From assembly GCA_965223695.1 (NCBI GenBank), contig CBDCXJ010000044.1:62001-126000 (forward strand): a DNA stretch of 64,000 bases, read 5' to 3'. The stretch is from JAUVPB01 sp965223695 (GTDB lineage Bacteria > Actinomycetota > Thermoleophilia > Gaiellales > Gaiellaceae). The translations under genes were made by a program, and so were the position numbers. Shown here piece by piece: positions 7,644 to 16,355 of this stretch; within the stretch, counting starts at the first letter, position 1; each line of letters starts with the position of its first letter. The notes under the pieces are model-generated. The model searched no databases. It was not told where the DNA came from and saw nothing but the letters and a program-made list of their open reading frames with translations.

Positions 7644-9449
7644 ATGGCCCCCCAACCACCACGCACGGTCGGGCTCGGCTGCATGCGGCTCTCGACCGCG
7701 CCCGATCGCGACGACGAGCAGTCGATCGCCGTGATCCACGCGGCGCTCGACGCCGGAGCGACGCTGCTCGATACCGCCGATGCCTACTGCCACGACGAGA
7801 CCGACGTCGGCCACAACGAGCGGCTCGTGGCGCGCGCCCTCGCGACGTGGAAGGGCGATGTCTCGGGCGTCGAGGTCGCGACGAAGGGCGGGCTGACGCG
7901 ACCGGGCGGGCGCTGGGTCGCTGACGGTCGCGCAAAACATCTCGTTGCCGCATGCGAGGCAAGCCTCCAGGCCCTCGGGCACGACGCGCTCGATCTCTAC
8001 CAGCTGCACGCTCCCGACACGGGCCGGCCGTTCGCAACGAGCGTGCGTGCGCTCGCCCGCCTCGAGCGCGAAGGGCTGGTTCGCCGCGTCGGGCTCTGCA
8101 ACGTCAGCGTCGCACAGCTGCGCCAGGCAAGCGAGCTGGTCGAGGTCGTCGCTGTCCAGGTCGAGCTCAGCCCGCTGCGCATAGACGCGCTGCGCGGCGG
8201 CGTCGTCGGCTACTGCGCCCGCGAGTCGATTCAGCTCATCGCACACTCTCCGTTCGGCGGCCCGAGGCACTACCCGCGGCTCTCGCGCGAGCCCGCGCTC
8301 GTCGCCATAGCCGAAGAGCTGGCGGTCAGTCCGTACGAGGTAGCCCTTGCCTGGCTTCGCAGTCTGGGCGTGCACGTGGTCCCGATCCCGGGCGCTACCA
8401 GGCCCGAGTCGGCGGCCTCGGCAGTCGGCGCGCAGCGGCTCGAGCTCAGCATCGAACACCGGCTCCGCCTCGACGAGAGCTTCCTCCCGGTGGGCGCGGA
8501 GGTGCCCCGCCCGGGACAGGCGGCGGCCGGAGCACGCGGGCGCGCTCGAGAGGCGACGACGGGCGAGGTCGTCGTCGCCATGGGATACCCCGGCGCGGGC
8601 AAGAGCACGGTCGCGGCGCCTCTCGTCGAGGCGGGCTACGAGCGCTTCAACCGCGACGAGCGCGGCGGGACGCTTGCCAGCCTCGCATCCGCGCTCGACA
8701 CGGCACTCGAATCCGGTGCCCGCCGTGCCGTGCTCGACAACACATACCCGAGCCGAAGCTCCCGCAACACGGTCGTCGAGGTCGCTCGCCGGCACGGGCT
8801 TCCCGTGCGCTGCGTCTGGCTGACGACGGCGCTCGAGGACGCGCAGATCAACACGGTACGGCGCATGCTCGATCGCCACGGCTGCCTATTGACGCCCGAG
8901 GAGATGCGCGCGGCGCGCGACGACCCGACCGCGATCCCGCCGCGGGCGCACTTCGACTACCGGCGCGCCTTCGAGCCGCCGGAGCTCGACGAAGGGTTCA
9001 CGGCAATCGACGAGGTCCCGTTCGCCGACGACGGGCGGGCTGGCCGGCCGGCGCGCGCGATCATCGTCGACCACGACGAGCTGCTCGACGCCGACAGCCT
9101 GTCGCTTCTTTCAAACCGTCGCGGGGTCCTGCGGCGCTACGCAGAGGAGGGCTGGCTGGTTGCCGTCACGGCCTGGTGGCCTGACCTCGACGACGAAGAG
9201 GAAGCCGGGCGCCGGGAGAGCGACCTTGCCCGGCTCCTCGGTATTGGCATCGACCTCGAGTGCTGCACGCATGGGGCTGGGCCTCCGGTCTGCTGGTGCC
9301 GCAAGCCGTTGCCAGGTCTCGGTGTCACGCTGATCGATCGCCATGAGCTCGACCCTGCCGCGTCGCTGATCGTGGTCTCGAGCGCGGCGGACCGGACGGT
9401 TGCCAGCCGGCTCAACGTCCCAACGGTCGAGCCAGACGAGTTGTTCTGA
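7644..9449 (+). CDS. Aldo/keto reductase fused to PNKP-like kinase and HAD-like phosphatase domain
   Basis: 601 residues in three modules. Residues about 5-290 are an aldo/keto reductase with the Asp, Tyr (DTADAY), Lys (ATKGG) and His (YQLHAPD) tetrad. Residues about 309-450 are a P-loop kinase (GYPGAGKST from 314, then FNRDERGG and VLDNTYPSRSSRN) that closely resembles the kinase half of animal polynucleotide kinase-phosphatase. Residues about 470-601 look HAD-like: D476-x-D478, a Thr strand, and CTHGAGPPVCWCRKP, like the zinc loop of GmhB/HisB phosphatases. The HAD motif IV is degenerate (SSAAD). ATG at 7644 is chosen because the reductase homology begins just after it. The joint function is unknown. 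Confidence 0.75.
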   Translation: MAPQPPRTVGLGCMRLSTAPDRDDEQSIAVIHAALDAGATLLDTADAYCHDETDVGHNERLVARALATWKGDVSGVEVATKGGLTRPGGRWVADGRAKHLVAACEASLQALGHDALDLYQLHAPDTGRPFATSVRALARLEREGLVRRVGLCNVSVAQLRQASELVEVVAVQVELSPLRIDALRGGVVGYCARESIQLIAHSPFGGPRHYPRLSREPALVAIAEELAVSPYEVALAWLRSLGVHVVPIPGATRPESAASAVGAQRLELSIEHRLRLDESFLPVGAEVPRPGQAAAGARGRAREATTGEVVVAMGYPGAGKSTVAAPLVEAGYERFNRDERGGTLASLASALDTALESGARRAVLDNTYPSRSSRNTVVEVARRHGLPVRCVWLTTALEDAQINTVRRMLDRHGCLLTPEEMRAARDDPTAIPPRAHFDYRRAFEPPELDEGFTAIDEVPFADDGRAGRPARAIIVDHDELLDADSLSLLSNRRGVLRRYAEEGWLVAVTAWWPDLDDEEEAGRRESDLARLLGIGIDLECCTHGAGPPVCWCRKPLPGLGVTLIDRHELDPAASLIVVSSAADRTVASRLNVPTVEPDELF

Positions 9450-9492
9450 CGTCTCGCTGGCCCGACGCGGGCGAGCGGGTCAGGCTGCGTGC

Positions 9493-10686
9493 TCAGGCGC
9501 CGGGCGCGAAGCGGTCGGGCAGGAATGGCTCGAGCGGTACCGGCGCCTCGGTCGCTCCGCGCGCGACGAGGTCGGTGATGACACGCGCCGTAATCGGCGC
9601 GAGGTGAATGCCCTTCGTGCCGTGCCCCGTCGCGACGAACGCACCCTCGAGCCCTGGTACGGCGCCGATCAGCGGCATGCGATCGGCGGCAAGCGGGCGC
9701 ACGCCGGCGCGGTGGTCGAGAAGCTCAGCACCCTCGATCGCGGGCATGACGCGTTTGGCCTGCGCGAGGATGTGGTCACGGCTCTCACCACGCGGAACGC
9801 CGTCGAACACGGGCGGCGACGGATCGAGCGGGTCGAAGATGTGCTTGGTGTCGACGTCGGCTCCGCTCATGCTCACTCCGCCGATCGAGCCGACGAGCAG
9901 CACGCCGTCGCGTCGCGGCAGGATCGGCCCGTGACGGGCCGTCAGGACGAAGATCTCCATCGGCCTGCCGGGGAGGCGCATCTGCAGGACCTCGCCGTGG
10001 TAGGGCCGCACCGGAATGGGGAAACCGAGCCAGTCGCGTGCCGCGTAGGACCAGGCACCGCCGGCGATGATGACGTGTGAGCACGCGAAGGTGCCGCCCG
10101 AATGCTCGACGCCAGTTACACGCGCGCCCGCGCGCGCGAGGCCCGTGGCCTCGGCGATCACAACGCGCCCGCCCAGCTGCTCGAGCGCATCCGCCGCTGA
10201 ATAGGCGAGCAGCCGGCCGTCGACCTGCCCGTGCCGGTAGAGGACGCCTCCGATGGCGTCCTCGGTCAGACGGGGCTCAAGCTCGCGCGCCGCGTCGATG
10301 CCGACCCATTCCATCTCGACGTTGTCGCGGGTGTCCTCACGCTCCATGAAGGCGCGGAAGATCTGCTCTTCTTCTTCGACGATCGCCAGGCTGATGCCCT
10401 GGAGCTCGTGGTAGGCGGGGTCTCGGCCACCGCCTTCCATCAGGCCGGCGACGAAGTCGGCGTACATTCGCGCCGAGGCGAGCCCGAGCGCGAAGTGCGC
10501 GCCGGGCTTGAAGTCCTTGCCGACGAGTGTTATCAGGCCGTGGCCGTGCCCCGTGCAGCCCGCGGAGATGCCTTCGCGCTCGAGCAGGACGACGTCGAGC
10601 CCCTCCTTCGCAAGCAGGTAGGCGCACGTCGCCCCGATGACGCCGCCGCCGATGACGACGGCGTCCGCGCTGCTGGCGCTACTCAT
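9493..10686 (-). CDS. FAD-dependent DAO-family oxidoreductase
   Basis: 397 residues. The N terminus carries the Rossmann FAD motif VVIGGGVIGATCAYLLAKEG with the acidic ELER-type residue, and the C terminus has RPLAADRMPLIGAVPGLEGAFVATGHG, the second FAD-contact motif of the glycine oxidase/D-amino acid oxidase/sarcosine oxidase group. Family enzymes oxidise secondary or D-amines to imines with oxygen or an electron acceptor. The start ATG overlaps the stop of the HpcH-family aldolase gene by 8 nt, so the two form an operon. Substrate not predictable; a hydroxyproline or opine type of amine is possible. Confidence 0.8.
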   Translation of the reverse strand: MSSASSADAVVIGGGVIGATCAYLLAKEGLDVVLLEREGISAGCTGHGHGLITLVGKDFKPGAHFALGLASARMYADFVAGLMEGGGRDPAYHELQGISLAIVEEEEQIFRAFMEREDTRDNVEMEWVGIDAARELEPRLTEDAIGGVLYRHGQVDGRLLAYSAADALEQLGGRVVIAEATGLARAGARVTGVEHSGGTFACSHVIIAGGAWSYAARDWLGFPIPVRPYHGEVLQMRLPGRPMEIFVLTARHGPILPRRDGVLLVGSIGGVSMSGADVDTKHIFDPLDPSPPVFDGVPRGESRDHILAQAKRVMPAIEGAELLDHRAGVRPLAADRMPLIGAVPGLEGAFVATGHGTKGIHLAPITARVITDLVARGATEAPVPLEPFLPDRFAPGA

Positions 10687-11512
10687 CGGTGCTGGCTGAG
10701 ATGTACGGGTTGGGCGAAACGGTCTTTGCTGTGCGCACACGCCGCGCCTCGGGCACCTGCTCCTCGATCTGTCGGAGGAGGTCGCCCATGGCATGCGTGA
10801 TAGACCAGGCCGACGTCTGCAGGATCTGGGCTCCGGATGCGACACGCGACGCGACGCCGTCAAGATTCCACGGGGCGACCACGCCAACGGCGACGTACTT
10901 CCCGGCCGAGCGGCAGCGCTCGACGACGCCCGCGATCACGCCCGCGAGCTCGCCCGGGGGCGGGTAGCTCATCGACTGCGCCAGGTCGAGCGGGCCGACA
11001 TGGATGGCGTCGATGCCCGCGACCGCGAGGATGTCGTCGAGCTGCTCGACGGCGTCGATGTCCTCGATCATCCCGATGACCAGCAGATCCGCGTTCGCCT
11101 GCTCGACCCACTTGCGCTCGTCGATACCGACGCCGTAGTCGGCGGCCCGGGTCTGCGTGTAGTACGTGCGCCGACCGAGCGGTGCGAAGCGCGTTGCTTC
11201 GACGACTTCGCGAGCAAGTGACGAATCGGAGATGTCCGGAATCTGAATCCCGTCGACGCCGGCGCTCAAGATCGGGTCAATCCTCGACGAGAGCGGCATA
11301 CGCGCGATCGTGCTGATCCCGACCGCGTCTGCTGCCCGGACGAGCTCGAGCACCGATTCGTCGTCGAAGGGCTCGTGCTCGATGTCGATCGCGACGAAGT
11401 CATAACCCGTCTTCCCAAGAATCTCGATCAGCCAGGGGGCGGGGTAGGCCAGCAGGTGGCCGACGATGACCTCGCCCCCGGCGAGGCGCTGTTTCATGGT
11501 GCGGGCGGACAC
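10679..11512 (-). CDS. HpcH/HpaI family aldolase
   Basis: 277 residues, the usual size for class II pyruvate aldolases of the HpcH/HpaI/citrate lyase beta superfamily, which reversibly cleave hydroxy-keto acids to pyruvate and an aldehyde with a divalent metal. The sequence GYDFVAIDIEHEPFD near the N terminus and a C-terminal GVVAPWNLDGV strand fit the TIM barrel; MIEDIDAVEQLDDILAV provides the expected metal-site Glu/Asp, and IHVGPLDLAQSM is the family signature GPxDLxxSxG. Translation could start at the GTG or at an ATG five codons later. Its stop overlaps the following oxidase gene. Confidence 0.8.
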   Translation of the reverse strand: MSARTMKQRLAGGEVIVGHLLAYPAPWLIEILGKTGYDFVAIDIEHEPFDDESVLELVRAADAVGISTIARMPLSSRIDPILSAGVDGIQIPDISDSSLAREVVEATRFAPLGRRTYYTQTRAADYGVGIDERKWVEQANADLLVIGMIEDIDAVEQLDDILAVAGIDAIHVGPLDLAQSMSYPPPGELAGVIAGVVERCRSAGKYVAVGVVAPWNLDGVASRVASGAQILQTSAWSITHAMGDLLRQIEEQVPEARRVRTAKTVSPNPYISASTDE

Positions 11513-11594
11513 GGGCGCCAGTCTCTCAGGTGCCGAGCTCGGCTGCGAGGCACGGGACGCTATTGGAATCGCGCGTTCCTGCCGATAAGAAGGC

Positions 11595-13061
11595 GTGCTT
11601 CAGTCGACCCGTCGCAACCCAACCCTGAAACGGCTCGCCGGGCTCCTCGCATTGCTCGGGCTGCTCGCTCTACTGGCCGCCTGCGGCGGCAAGGCGTCCG
11701 AGCCGGCAGCGCCCGAACCGCCAGCCGAGAGCGTGCCTCAGCCGGCGGCCGGCCCAGCCCCGGCACCGTCCGAGCCCCCGCCCCCGGCAGCACCAGCGCC
11801 CGACCCGTCACCCACACCGGCTCCAGACCCTCCGCCCGAGCCGGAGCCCGAGCCCGAGCCGGTCGAGCCGCCACCCTCGCAAGCGCAGACGGCCACCAGC
11901 GCAGATGGCCTTCTGACGGTCGACGTGCCCGGCGGCGCGATGGCCGACCCGTCCATGGAGATTTCTGCTCGCGCGCTCGAGCCGGACGAGCTCCCGCCGG
12001 CACTTGGCGGCTTCGAGTTGAGAGGCACCGTGCACGAGCTCGAGCCCGACGGCGCGACCTTCGAGGCGCCGGTCACCATCACGCGCCGCGTCGACGTCGA
12101 GACGCTTGGGGTCGACCCCGCTCAGGGCGTTCCCATCATCACCCTGGTGAGTGTGAGCGCAGACGGCAGCTGGGAGGTGCTCGCCGATCAGTCGATCTCG
12201 CTCGATGGGGCAACCGCCGTCGTTGCGGGCACGACGTCGCACTTCAGTGCCGTCGTCGCCTTCGGCGGCGCCGCCTGGGTCTCGATGATTCCCAGCAACG
12301 TCACCCGTATCAAGGGCGAAGGATGGAAGTCGAAGGTGCGGGTGCGCCCGACCGACGGCGCCCCGCCCGGGTTCGCCCCGGTCATCACGACACTCGCGGG
12401 CGACACGGCATCACCCGACATTCTCAGCGTCGGTGCAGCCGGGCCGAGCCAGAACAAGCCCGATCGGGGATCGGCCGCGTTCACCTGCTCCGAGGTCGGC
12501 AACGCGAGCTTCAGCGTAGGCGTGAAGGTGTCAGGGAGCCTCGTTCCCGTGCTCGCCGACCTCCTGGGGCCGGCGAGTGCGAATGACGCAGTGCCCGCCG
12601 TAACTCTCAGCGGCACCGCGGAGTGCACTGCCCCTCAGCCGCCTCCGCCTCCGCCTCCGCCGCCGCCTCCGGCTCCGGTGCCGCCACCACCGGATCCCGA
12701 TCAGACCGACGCATCGCCCGTCGACGGTGAGTGCACGGTCGAGGCCGAGTGGTTCCCGAGCGTGATGAACGAGGCCGTAGTCAAATTCGATTGCTCCGAA
12801 GATGCCGGGCTAGTCGTGATCAACCCGCCAGGTGACTCGAGCCGCTGGATCCAATGCTTCAGCGAGGACGGCGCCTGCGAGATTCAACCTGACGGCTCGA
12901 TCACGTACGAGATCGCCAACAGTAAGTCAGGCTGTCTCTTCGCTCGCAAAAGCCAGGTTCTGGCGCCGGGCGACCCGCTCGATGGCATCATCGTCTTCGC
13001 CGACGGCTTCGAGAGCGGCGAGCACTCGCCGTGGATGACGACCATGCCCGACCTTCCGTAG
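11595..13061 (+). CDS. Proline-rich secreted lipoprotein with ZU5-like domain
   Basis: 488 residues. A type II signal peptide ends in the lipobox LLAAC (Cys about 29). A proline/glutamate/alanine spacer follows (about 35-100, PEPEPEPEP and PAPDPSPTP runs), then a ZU5-like beta domain (DGLLTVDVPGGAMADPSM) and TTSHFSAVVAFGG. A second pure proline tract near residue 345 leads to a cysteine-containing C-terminal domain ending in FADGFESGEHSPW, similar to short surface-protein terminal motifs. Likely anchored in the membrane with the spacer crossing the wall. No enzymatic motif seen. An AAGAAGG sequence lies unusually close to the GTG start. Confidence 0.7.
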   Translation: MLQSTRRNPTLKRLAGLLALLGLLALLAACGGKASEPAAPEPPAESVPQPAAGPAPAPSEPPPPAAPAPDPSPTPAPDPPPEPEPEPEPVEPPPSQAQTATSADGLLTVDVPGGAMADPSMEISARALEPDELPPALGGFELRGTVHELEPDGATFEAPVTITRRVDVETLGVDPAQGVPIITLVSVSADGSWEVLADQSISLDGATAVVAGTTSHFSAVVAFGGAAWVSMIPSNVTRIKGEGWKSKVRVRPTDGAPPGFAPVITTLAGDTASPDILSVGAAGPSQNKPDRGSAAFTCSEVGNASFSVGVKVSGSLVPVLADLLGPASANDAVPAVTLSGTAECTAPQPPPPPPPPPPPAPVPPPPDPDQTDASPVDGECTVEAEWFPSVMNEAVVKFDCSEDAGLVVINPPGDSSRWIQCFSEDGACEIQPDGSITYEIANSKSGCLFARKSQVLAPGDPLDGIIVFADGFESGEHSPWMTTMPDLP

Positions 13062-13086
13062 CCAGCCGATGCCGGTCGGATTGAAC

Positions 13087-14250
13087 TCAGGCCGGCAGCG
13101 CCTGGTCGAAGTCGGCAATCAGATCGTCGATCGACTCGATGCCGACCGACACGCGAATCAGCGCGTCGGTGATCCCGAGGCGCTCGCGTTCCTCGACCAG
13201 CACGTCGACGTGCGAGCTCTTCGAGGGCTGGACGACCAGCGACTCCACGGCACCGAGGCTGACAGCGTGTAGCGGCACGCGGACACGGCGTAGGAAGGCG
13301 TCGGCCTCCTCGGTCGTGCGCGTTGCGAACGAGAGCATTCCCCCGTAGCCGCTGAATAGCCGCGAGGCCCGGACGTGCCCCGGGTCGTGCGGGAGGCCCG
13401 GGTAGTTCACGCGCTCGACGTGTTCGTGTCGGGCGAGGAACTCGGCCAGCGCCAGGGCGTTCGCATTCTGGCGCTCGACCCGAAGCGCGAGCGTCTTCAG
13501 GCCGCGCTCGAGCAGAAAGCATGCGTGCGGGTCGAGCGAGCCGCCGAGGTGGTTCAGCCGGCGCCGTACCTGCGTCACCAGCTCCGACCTTCCCACGACA
13601 GCCCCGGCGACGATGTCGCTGTGGCCGTTCAGGTACTTCGTCGCGCTGTGGAGCACGAGGTCGAGGCCGATGTCGAGCGGCCGGAAGTTGATCGGGGTCA
13701 GAAACGTGTTGTCGATCACCGATACGAGCTCGTACTCGCGCGCGAAGTCGACGACCGCCTCGAGCTCACCGACCTCCATGAGCGGGTTGGAGACGCCCTC
13801 GACGTAGATCATCCGCGTCGTCGGCCTGAGCGCCGCCTCCCAGCCGCTCGGGTCGGCCATGTCGATCGACGAGTAGTCGATCCCGAGGCCCGGCGCGTCG
13901 AGGTCGAGGAAATTCTGCGTTCCGCCATAGAGGGCTTGATGCGCGAGCAGGTGGTCGCCGGTTCGGAGGAAGGCCAGCAGTGTGCTGGTGACCGCCGCCA
14001 TTCCGCTGGCCGCGACCAGCGCCTCCTCGGCGCTCTCGATCGCCGCGAGCCGCTGATGCAGCACGCGGTGGTTCGGCGAGTTGTTGAGGCGGATGTAGCG
14101 CACGTCCTCGTACGCGGCCTCGGCGCCGGCCAGGTAGTTGGCCGTCTGGAAGATGGGCTGAACCACTGCGCCCTCGGTGCGCGGCTGGGGCGCGCCGGCG
14201 TGGACCAGGTTGGTCTCGATGTGCTCGAAGGGTCGTCGGCGCTCACTCAT
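13087..14250 (-). CDS. Cystathionine gamma-synthase/lyase family PLP enzyme
   Basis: 387 residues, matching the Cys/Met-metabolism PLP family (fold type I). The PLP lysine lies in LHSATKYLNGHSD, the cofactor Asp in SVIDNTFLTP, and SGMAAVTSTLLAFLRTGDHL is the typical glycine loop. The C-terminal VSLGAVESLVVQPSKSSH corresponds to the substrate-carboxylate region. Members act as cystathionine synthase, cystathionine lyase or methionine gamma-lyase; sequence alone does not separate these. The ATG is at the start of homology; the frame continues open upstream only because it lies opposite the RidA gene. It is divergent from the RidA-like gene by 57 bp, suggesting shared control. Confidence 0.85.
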   Translation of the reverse strand: MSERRRPFEHIETNLVHAGAPQPRTEGAVVQPIFQTANYLAGAEAAYEDVRYIRLNNSPNHRVLHQRLAAIESAEEALVAASGMAAVTSTLLAFLRTGDHLLAHQALYGGTQNFLDLDAPGLGIDYSSIDMADPSGWEAALRPTTRMIYVEGVSNPLMEVGELEAVVDFAREYELVSVIDNTFLTPINFRPLDIGLDLVLHSATKYLNGHSDIVAGAVVGRSELVTQVRRRLNHLGGSLDPHACFLLERGLKTLALRVERQNANALALAEFLARHEHVERVNYPGLPHDPGHVRASRLFSGYGGMLSFATRTTEEADAFLRRVRVPLHAVSLGAVESLVVQPSKSSHVDVLVEERERLGITDALIRVSVGIESIDDLIADFDQALPA

Positions 14251-14307
14251 GCTCGTGCGAGTCTCGGCCAGCTTAGAGTTGGGCAACGTCTGACGAGAGG
14301 AACCGAG

Positions 14308-14700
14308 ATGGAGAGTCGCACGATCAACCCCTGGACGTGGCAAGAGCAGTACGGCTTCAACCAGGGCCATGAAGTCACCAGGGCCGAGCGGACGCTCTAC
14401 CTGGCGGGACAGACCTCGCTCGACGACGACGGCAACCTCGTGCACGAGGGCGACATGGCGGGTCAGATCAGCAAGTCGATCGACAACATCGAGGCGGTGC
14501 TGGCGCAGGCCGACATGACGCTCGCCAACGTCGTTCGGCTCAACGTCTACACGACCGACGTCGACGCGTTCGTCGAGAACGCCGCGGCTATGGGTCGGCT
14601 CAATGAGGCAGGTTGTCGGCATTCGTCGACGCTGCTTGGCGTAGCGCGCCTCGCCTTCCCGAAGCTGCTCGTCGAGCTTGAGGCGACGGCTGTCGCCTAG
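14308..14700 (+). CDS. RidA (YjgF/YER057c/UK114) family protein without the canonical Arg
   Basis: 130 residues, normal RidA length, with YLAGQTSLDDDGN and QISKSIDNIEAVLAQADMTLANVVRLNVY as family hallmarks. In canonical RidA the C-terminal signature contains an Arg that hydrolyses 2-aminoacrylate; here the corresponding stretch reads HSSTLLGVARLAFPKLLVE, with Ser instead, so a different member of the Rid superfamily is likely. GAGAGGA lies 7 nt before the ATG. Sitting divergent from a PLP enzyme that can generate enamines is a logical pairing, although the missing Arg argues against the standard deaminase activity. Confidence 0.8.
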   Translation: MESRTINPWTWQEQYGFNQGHEVTRAERTLYLAGQTSLDDDGNLVHEGDMAGQISKSIDNIEAVLAQADMTLANVVRLNVYTTDVDAFVENAAAMGRLNEAGCRHSSTLLGVARLAFPKLLVELEATAVA

Positions 14701-14704
14701 GTCC

Positions 14705-15529
14705 ATGACGCGCACAAAGAGCGACGTCCCCTACGTCTTCCTGCACCCAGCCTGGCGGGCGGCGTGGTCCTGGGACAAGGTGCTCGCGGTCATGCAGTCG
14801 TGGGGGCGGGAGGCTTACGCGGTCGACTGCCCGGGGCATGGGGAACGGATCGGCGAGATCGAGTCCGTCACGCTCGCCGACTATCCGAGGGTCGTGATCG
14901 AGTTCATCGAGGAACGCGATCTGAGCGACGTGGTGCTCGTCGGCAACAGCACCGGTGGGCTGATCACCCAGCTGACCATGCAGGAGATCCCGGATCGTGT
15001 GAGCCATGCGATCTGGTACATGGCGTTTCTCCTGCGCGACGGCGAGTCGATTCTCGACTCCTGCCCGCCCGAGTTCTCGGCTCATCTGGACGCGTTCACC
15101 GGCAACCGATACCCGGTGCCCCCGCACGACGTGATCCGGGAGCGCTGGATGCAGGACATGGGCGCCGAGCAGCAGACGGCCGACCTCACGCGGTGGCAGG
15201 ATCAGCCGCTCAGATCGTTCACGGACAGGCCCGAGCTGGGCCGCTTCTATGGCGACCCCGAGGTGCAGTCGATCCCGAAGAGCTTCATCAACGGCGTCAA
15301 GGACGTGTGCTTCGACTGGGAGTACCGCAAGGCGTGGGACCCGCGGCTCTCCGGCAACATCACCGAGTTCACCTACGCCGAGGTTCCCGGAAGCCATTGC
15401 TGCTTCAACTGCCACCCGGAAGAGCTCGCGCTGGCCTGCATCGAGCTCGCCGAATACGAGCACCGCGGCGAGGCATACGCCACCGAGCAGCTCTGGCTCA
15501 AGAGCCCCGACTTCTACACCGCGGTCTGA
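14705..15529 (+). CDS. Alpha/beta hydrolase
   Basis: 274 residues with the oxyanion strand VPYVFLHPAWRAAWSWD, the nucleophile elbow GNSTGG (Ser about 88) and a catalytic His in VPGSHCCFN. This resembles salicylate-esterase/hydroxynitrile-lyase type hydrolases, though with a longer C-terminal tail and an unusual Cys pair after the His. It begins 4 nt after the RidA-like stop and overlaps the following quinone-reductase remnant by one base (TGATG), so the run to about 17.4 kb was probably one operon. Substrate unknown. Confidence 0.75.
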   Translation: MTRTKSDVPYVFLHPAWRAAWSWDKVLAVMQSWGREAYAVDCPGHGERIGEIESVTLADYPRVVIEFIEERDLSDVVLVGNSTGGLITQLTMQEIPDRVSHAIWYMAFLLRDGESILDSCPPEFSAHLDAFTGNRYPVPPHDVIRERWMQDMGAEQQTADLTRWQDQPLRSFTDRPELGRFYGDPEVQSIPKSFINGVKDVCFDWEYRKAWDPRLSGNITEFTYAEVPGSHCCFNCHPEELALACIELAEYEHRGEAYATEQLWLKSPDFYTAV

Positions 15530-15642
15530 TGGGCACCACTGGCGCGGTTCGCTTTCACGAGACCGGATCAGCCGAGGTTCTCCGCGGGGAGCACCTCGAC
15601 GTCGCCGGGCCGGCCGCCGGCGAGGTGCGCACGCGCTGCGTG
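15529..15642 (+). pseudogene. Quinone oxidoreductase (zinc-type alcohol dehydrogenase family) N-terminal remnant
   Basis: After an ATG that overlaps the hydrolase stop, about 37 residues (GAVRFHETGSAEVL then AAGEVRTRC) match the start of NADPH:quinone oxidoreductases of the MDR superfamily (consensus AvrfhetGgpevL...vp.pgpgEvlvrv). Homology then stops; the frame stays open but reads as unrelated basic residues up to the next gene. About 280 residues of the normal protein are missing, so this is a deletion remnant. Confidence 0.55.
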
Positions 15643-15779
15643 CAACCGGTGACGCCGAGTAGAGAAAAAGGGGCGCCTCCCGAGGCTCGGCTCGCGCTAC
15701 ACCGAAGCGCGCTACCGTATCGGCCCACGCTCGCCGCCCGGCTGGCACGCACCGGGGCTCGACGTAGGAGGAACGGCTC

Positions 15780-16355
15780 GTGGCGATGCTGAGCAACAAG
15801 CAGGGCTTCCGCTACCCGCTGACACCGAAGGCGAGGCGAGCCTGCTCGGCTTCGCGACCGATCCGTCGCAACGGATCGCTGGCAACGCGATGGTCATTGG
15901 CTCCGAGGCCGACCCCGCGGTGGTGCGGGAGCACGTCCCGGAGCCGCTCGAGCTCGGCGGCTCGGGGCTCGTCTACCTGTGAACCTACGACGCATGGTTC
16001 TACTCCGACCCGGAACACGAGCGAGTACGTCAGCCCCGAGCGGATGCAGTACATCGAGACCTTCTTCGGGATCCCGTGCGACTACGAGGGCGAACGCTAC
16101 CACTACATGCTCTACTCCTGGGTCAATCGCGACTGGCTCGCCTACCTCGGCCGCGCTGTCGGCATGCTGCACAAGATCGCCAAGGTGCAGATGACCTGGG
16201 CCGGTGACGCCGACGTCATTGTCCACGACGCCGAGGCCGAGGAGGTTTTACCGTTCAAGCCAAGACGCGTGCTCGGCGGCTGGTACTTCACGATCCTCTA
16301 CAACCACCTCGGCAGCACTCCCCAGTTGGTCTATCGCTTCGAGGAGGAGCAATGA
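15780..16355 (+). pseudogene. Acetoacetate decarboxylase-family protein, disrupted
   Basis: Starts at GTG behind a perfect AGGAGG with 8 nt spacing. Residues LSNKQGFRYPLTP open the family. A one-base loss near 15828 moves the homology to another frame (EGEASLLGFATDPSQRI onward), an in-frame TGA occurs at 15980-15982 (VYL-stop-TYDAWFYSD), and a one-base gain near 16019 returns to the first frame for SEYVSPERMQYIETFFGIP and YSWVNRDWLAYLGRAVG, the family core. The C terminus FEEEQ overlaps the next start (ATGA). No SECIS-like hairpin follows the TGA. Either a decayed gene or one with several sequence errors; the intact reading would be about 191 residues, short for the family. Confidence 0.65.

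Noticed and set aside
11738..12082. Antisense frame in the lipoprotein gene rich in Gly/Ser
   Set aside because: It mirrors the proline-rich spacer on the plus strand; lipobox and ZU5-like sequence support the plus frame.
15980..15982. In-frame TGA in the acetoacetate-decarboxylase-like gene as a third selenocysteine codon
   Set aside because: The gene also carries two frameshifts, the downstream sequence has only a weak 4-bp stem with an ACC loop, and the column is not a known catalytic cysteine in the family.
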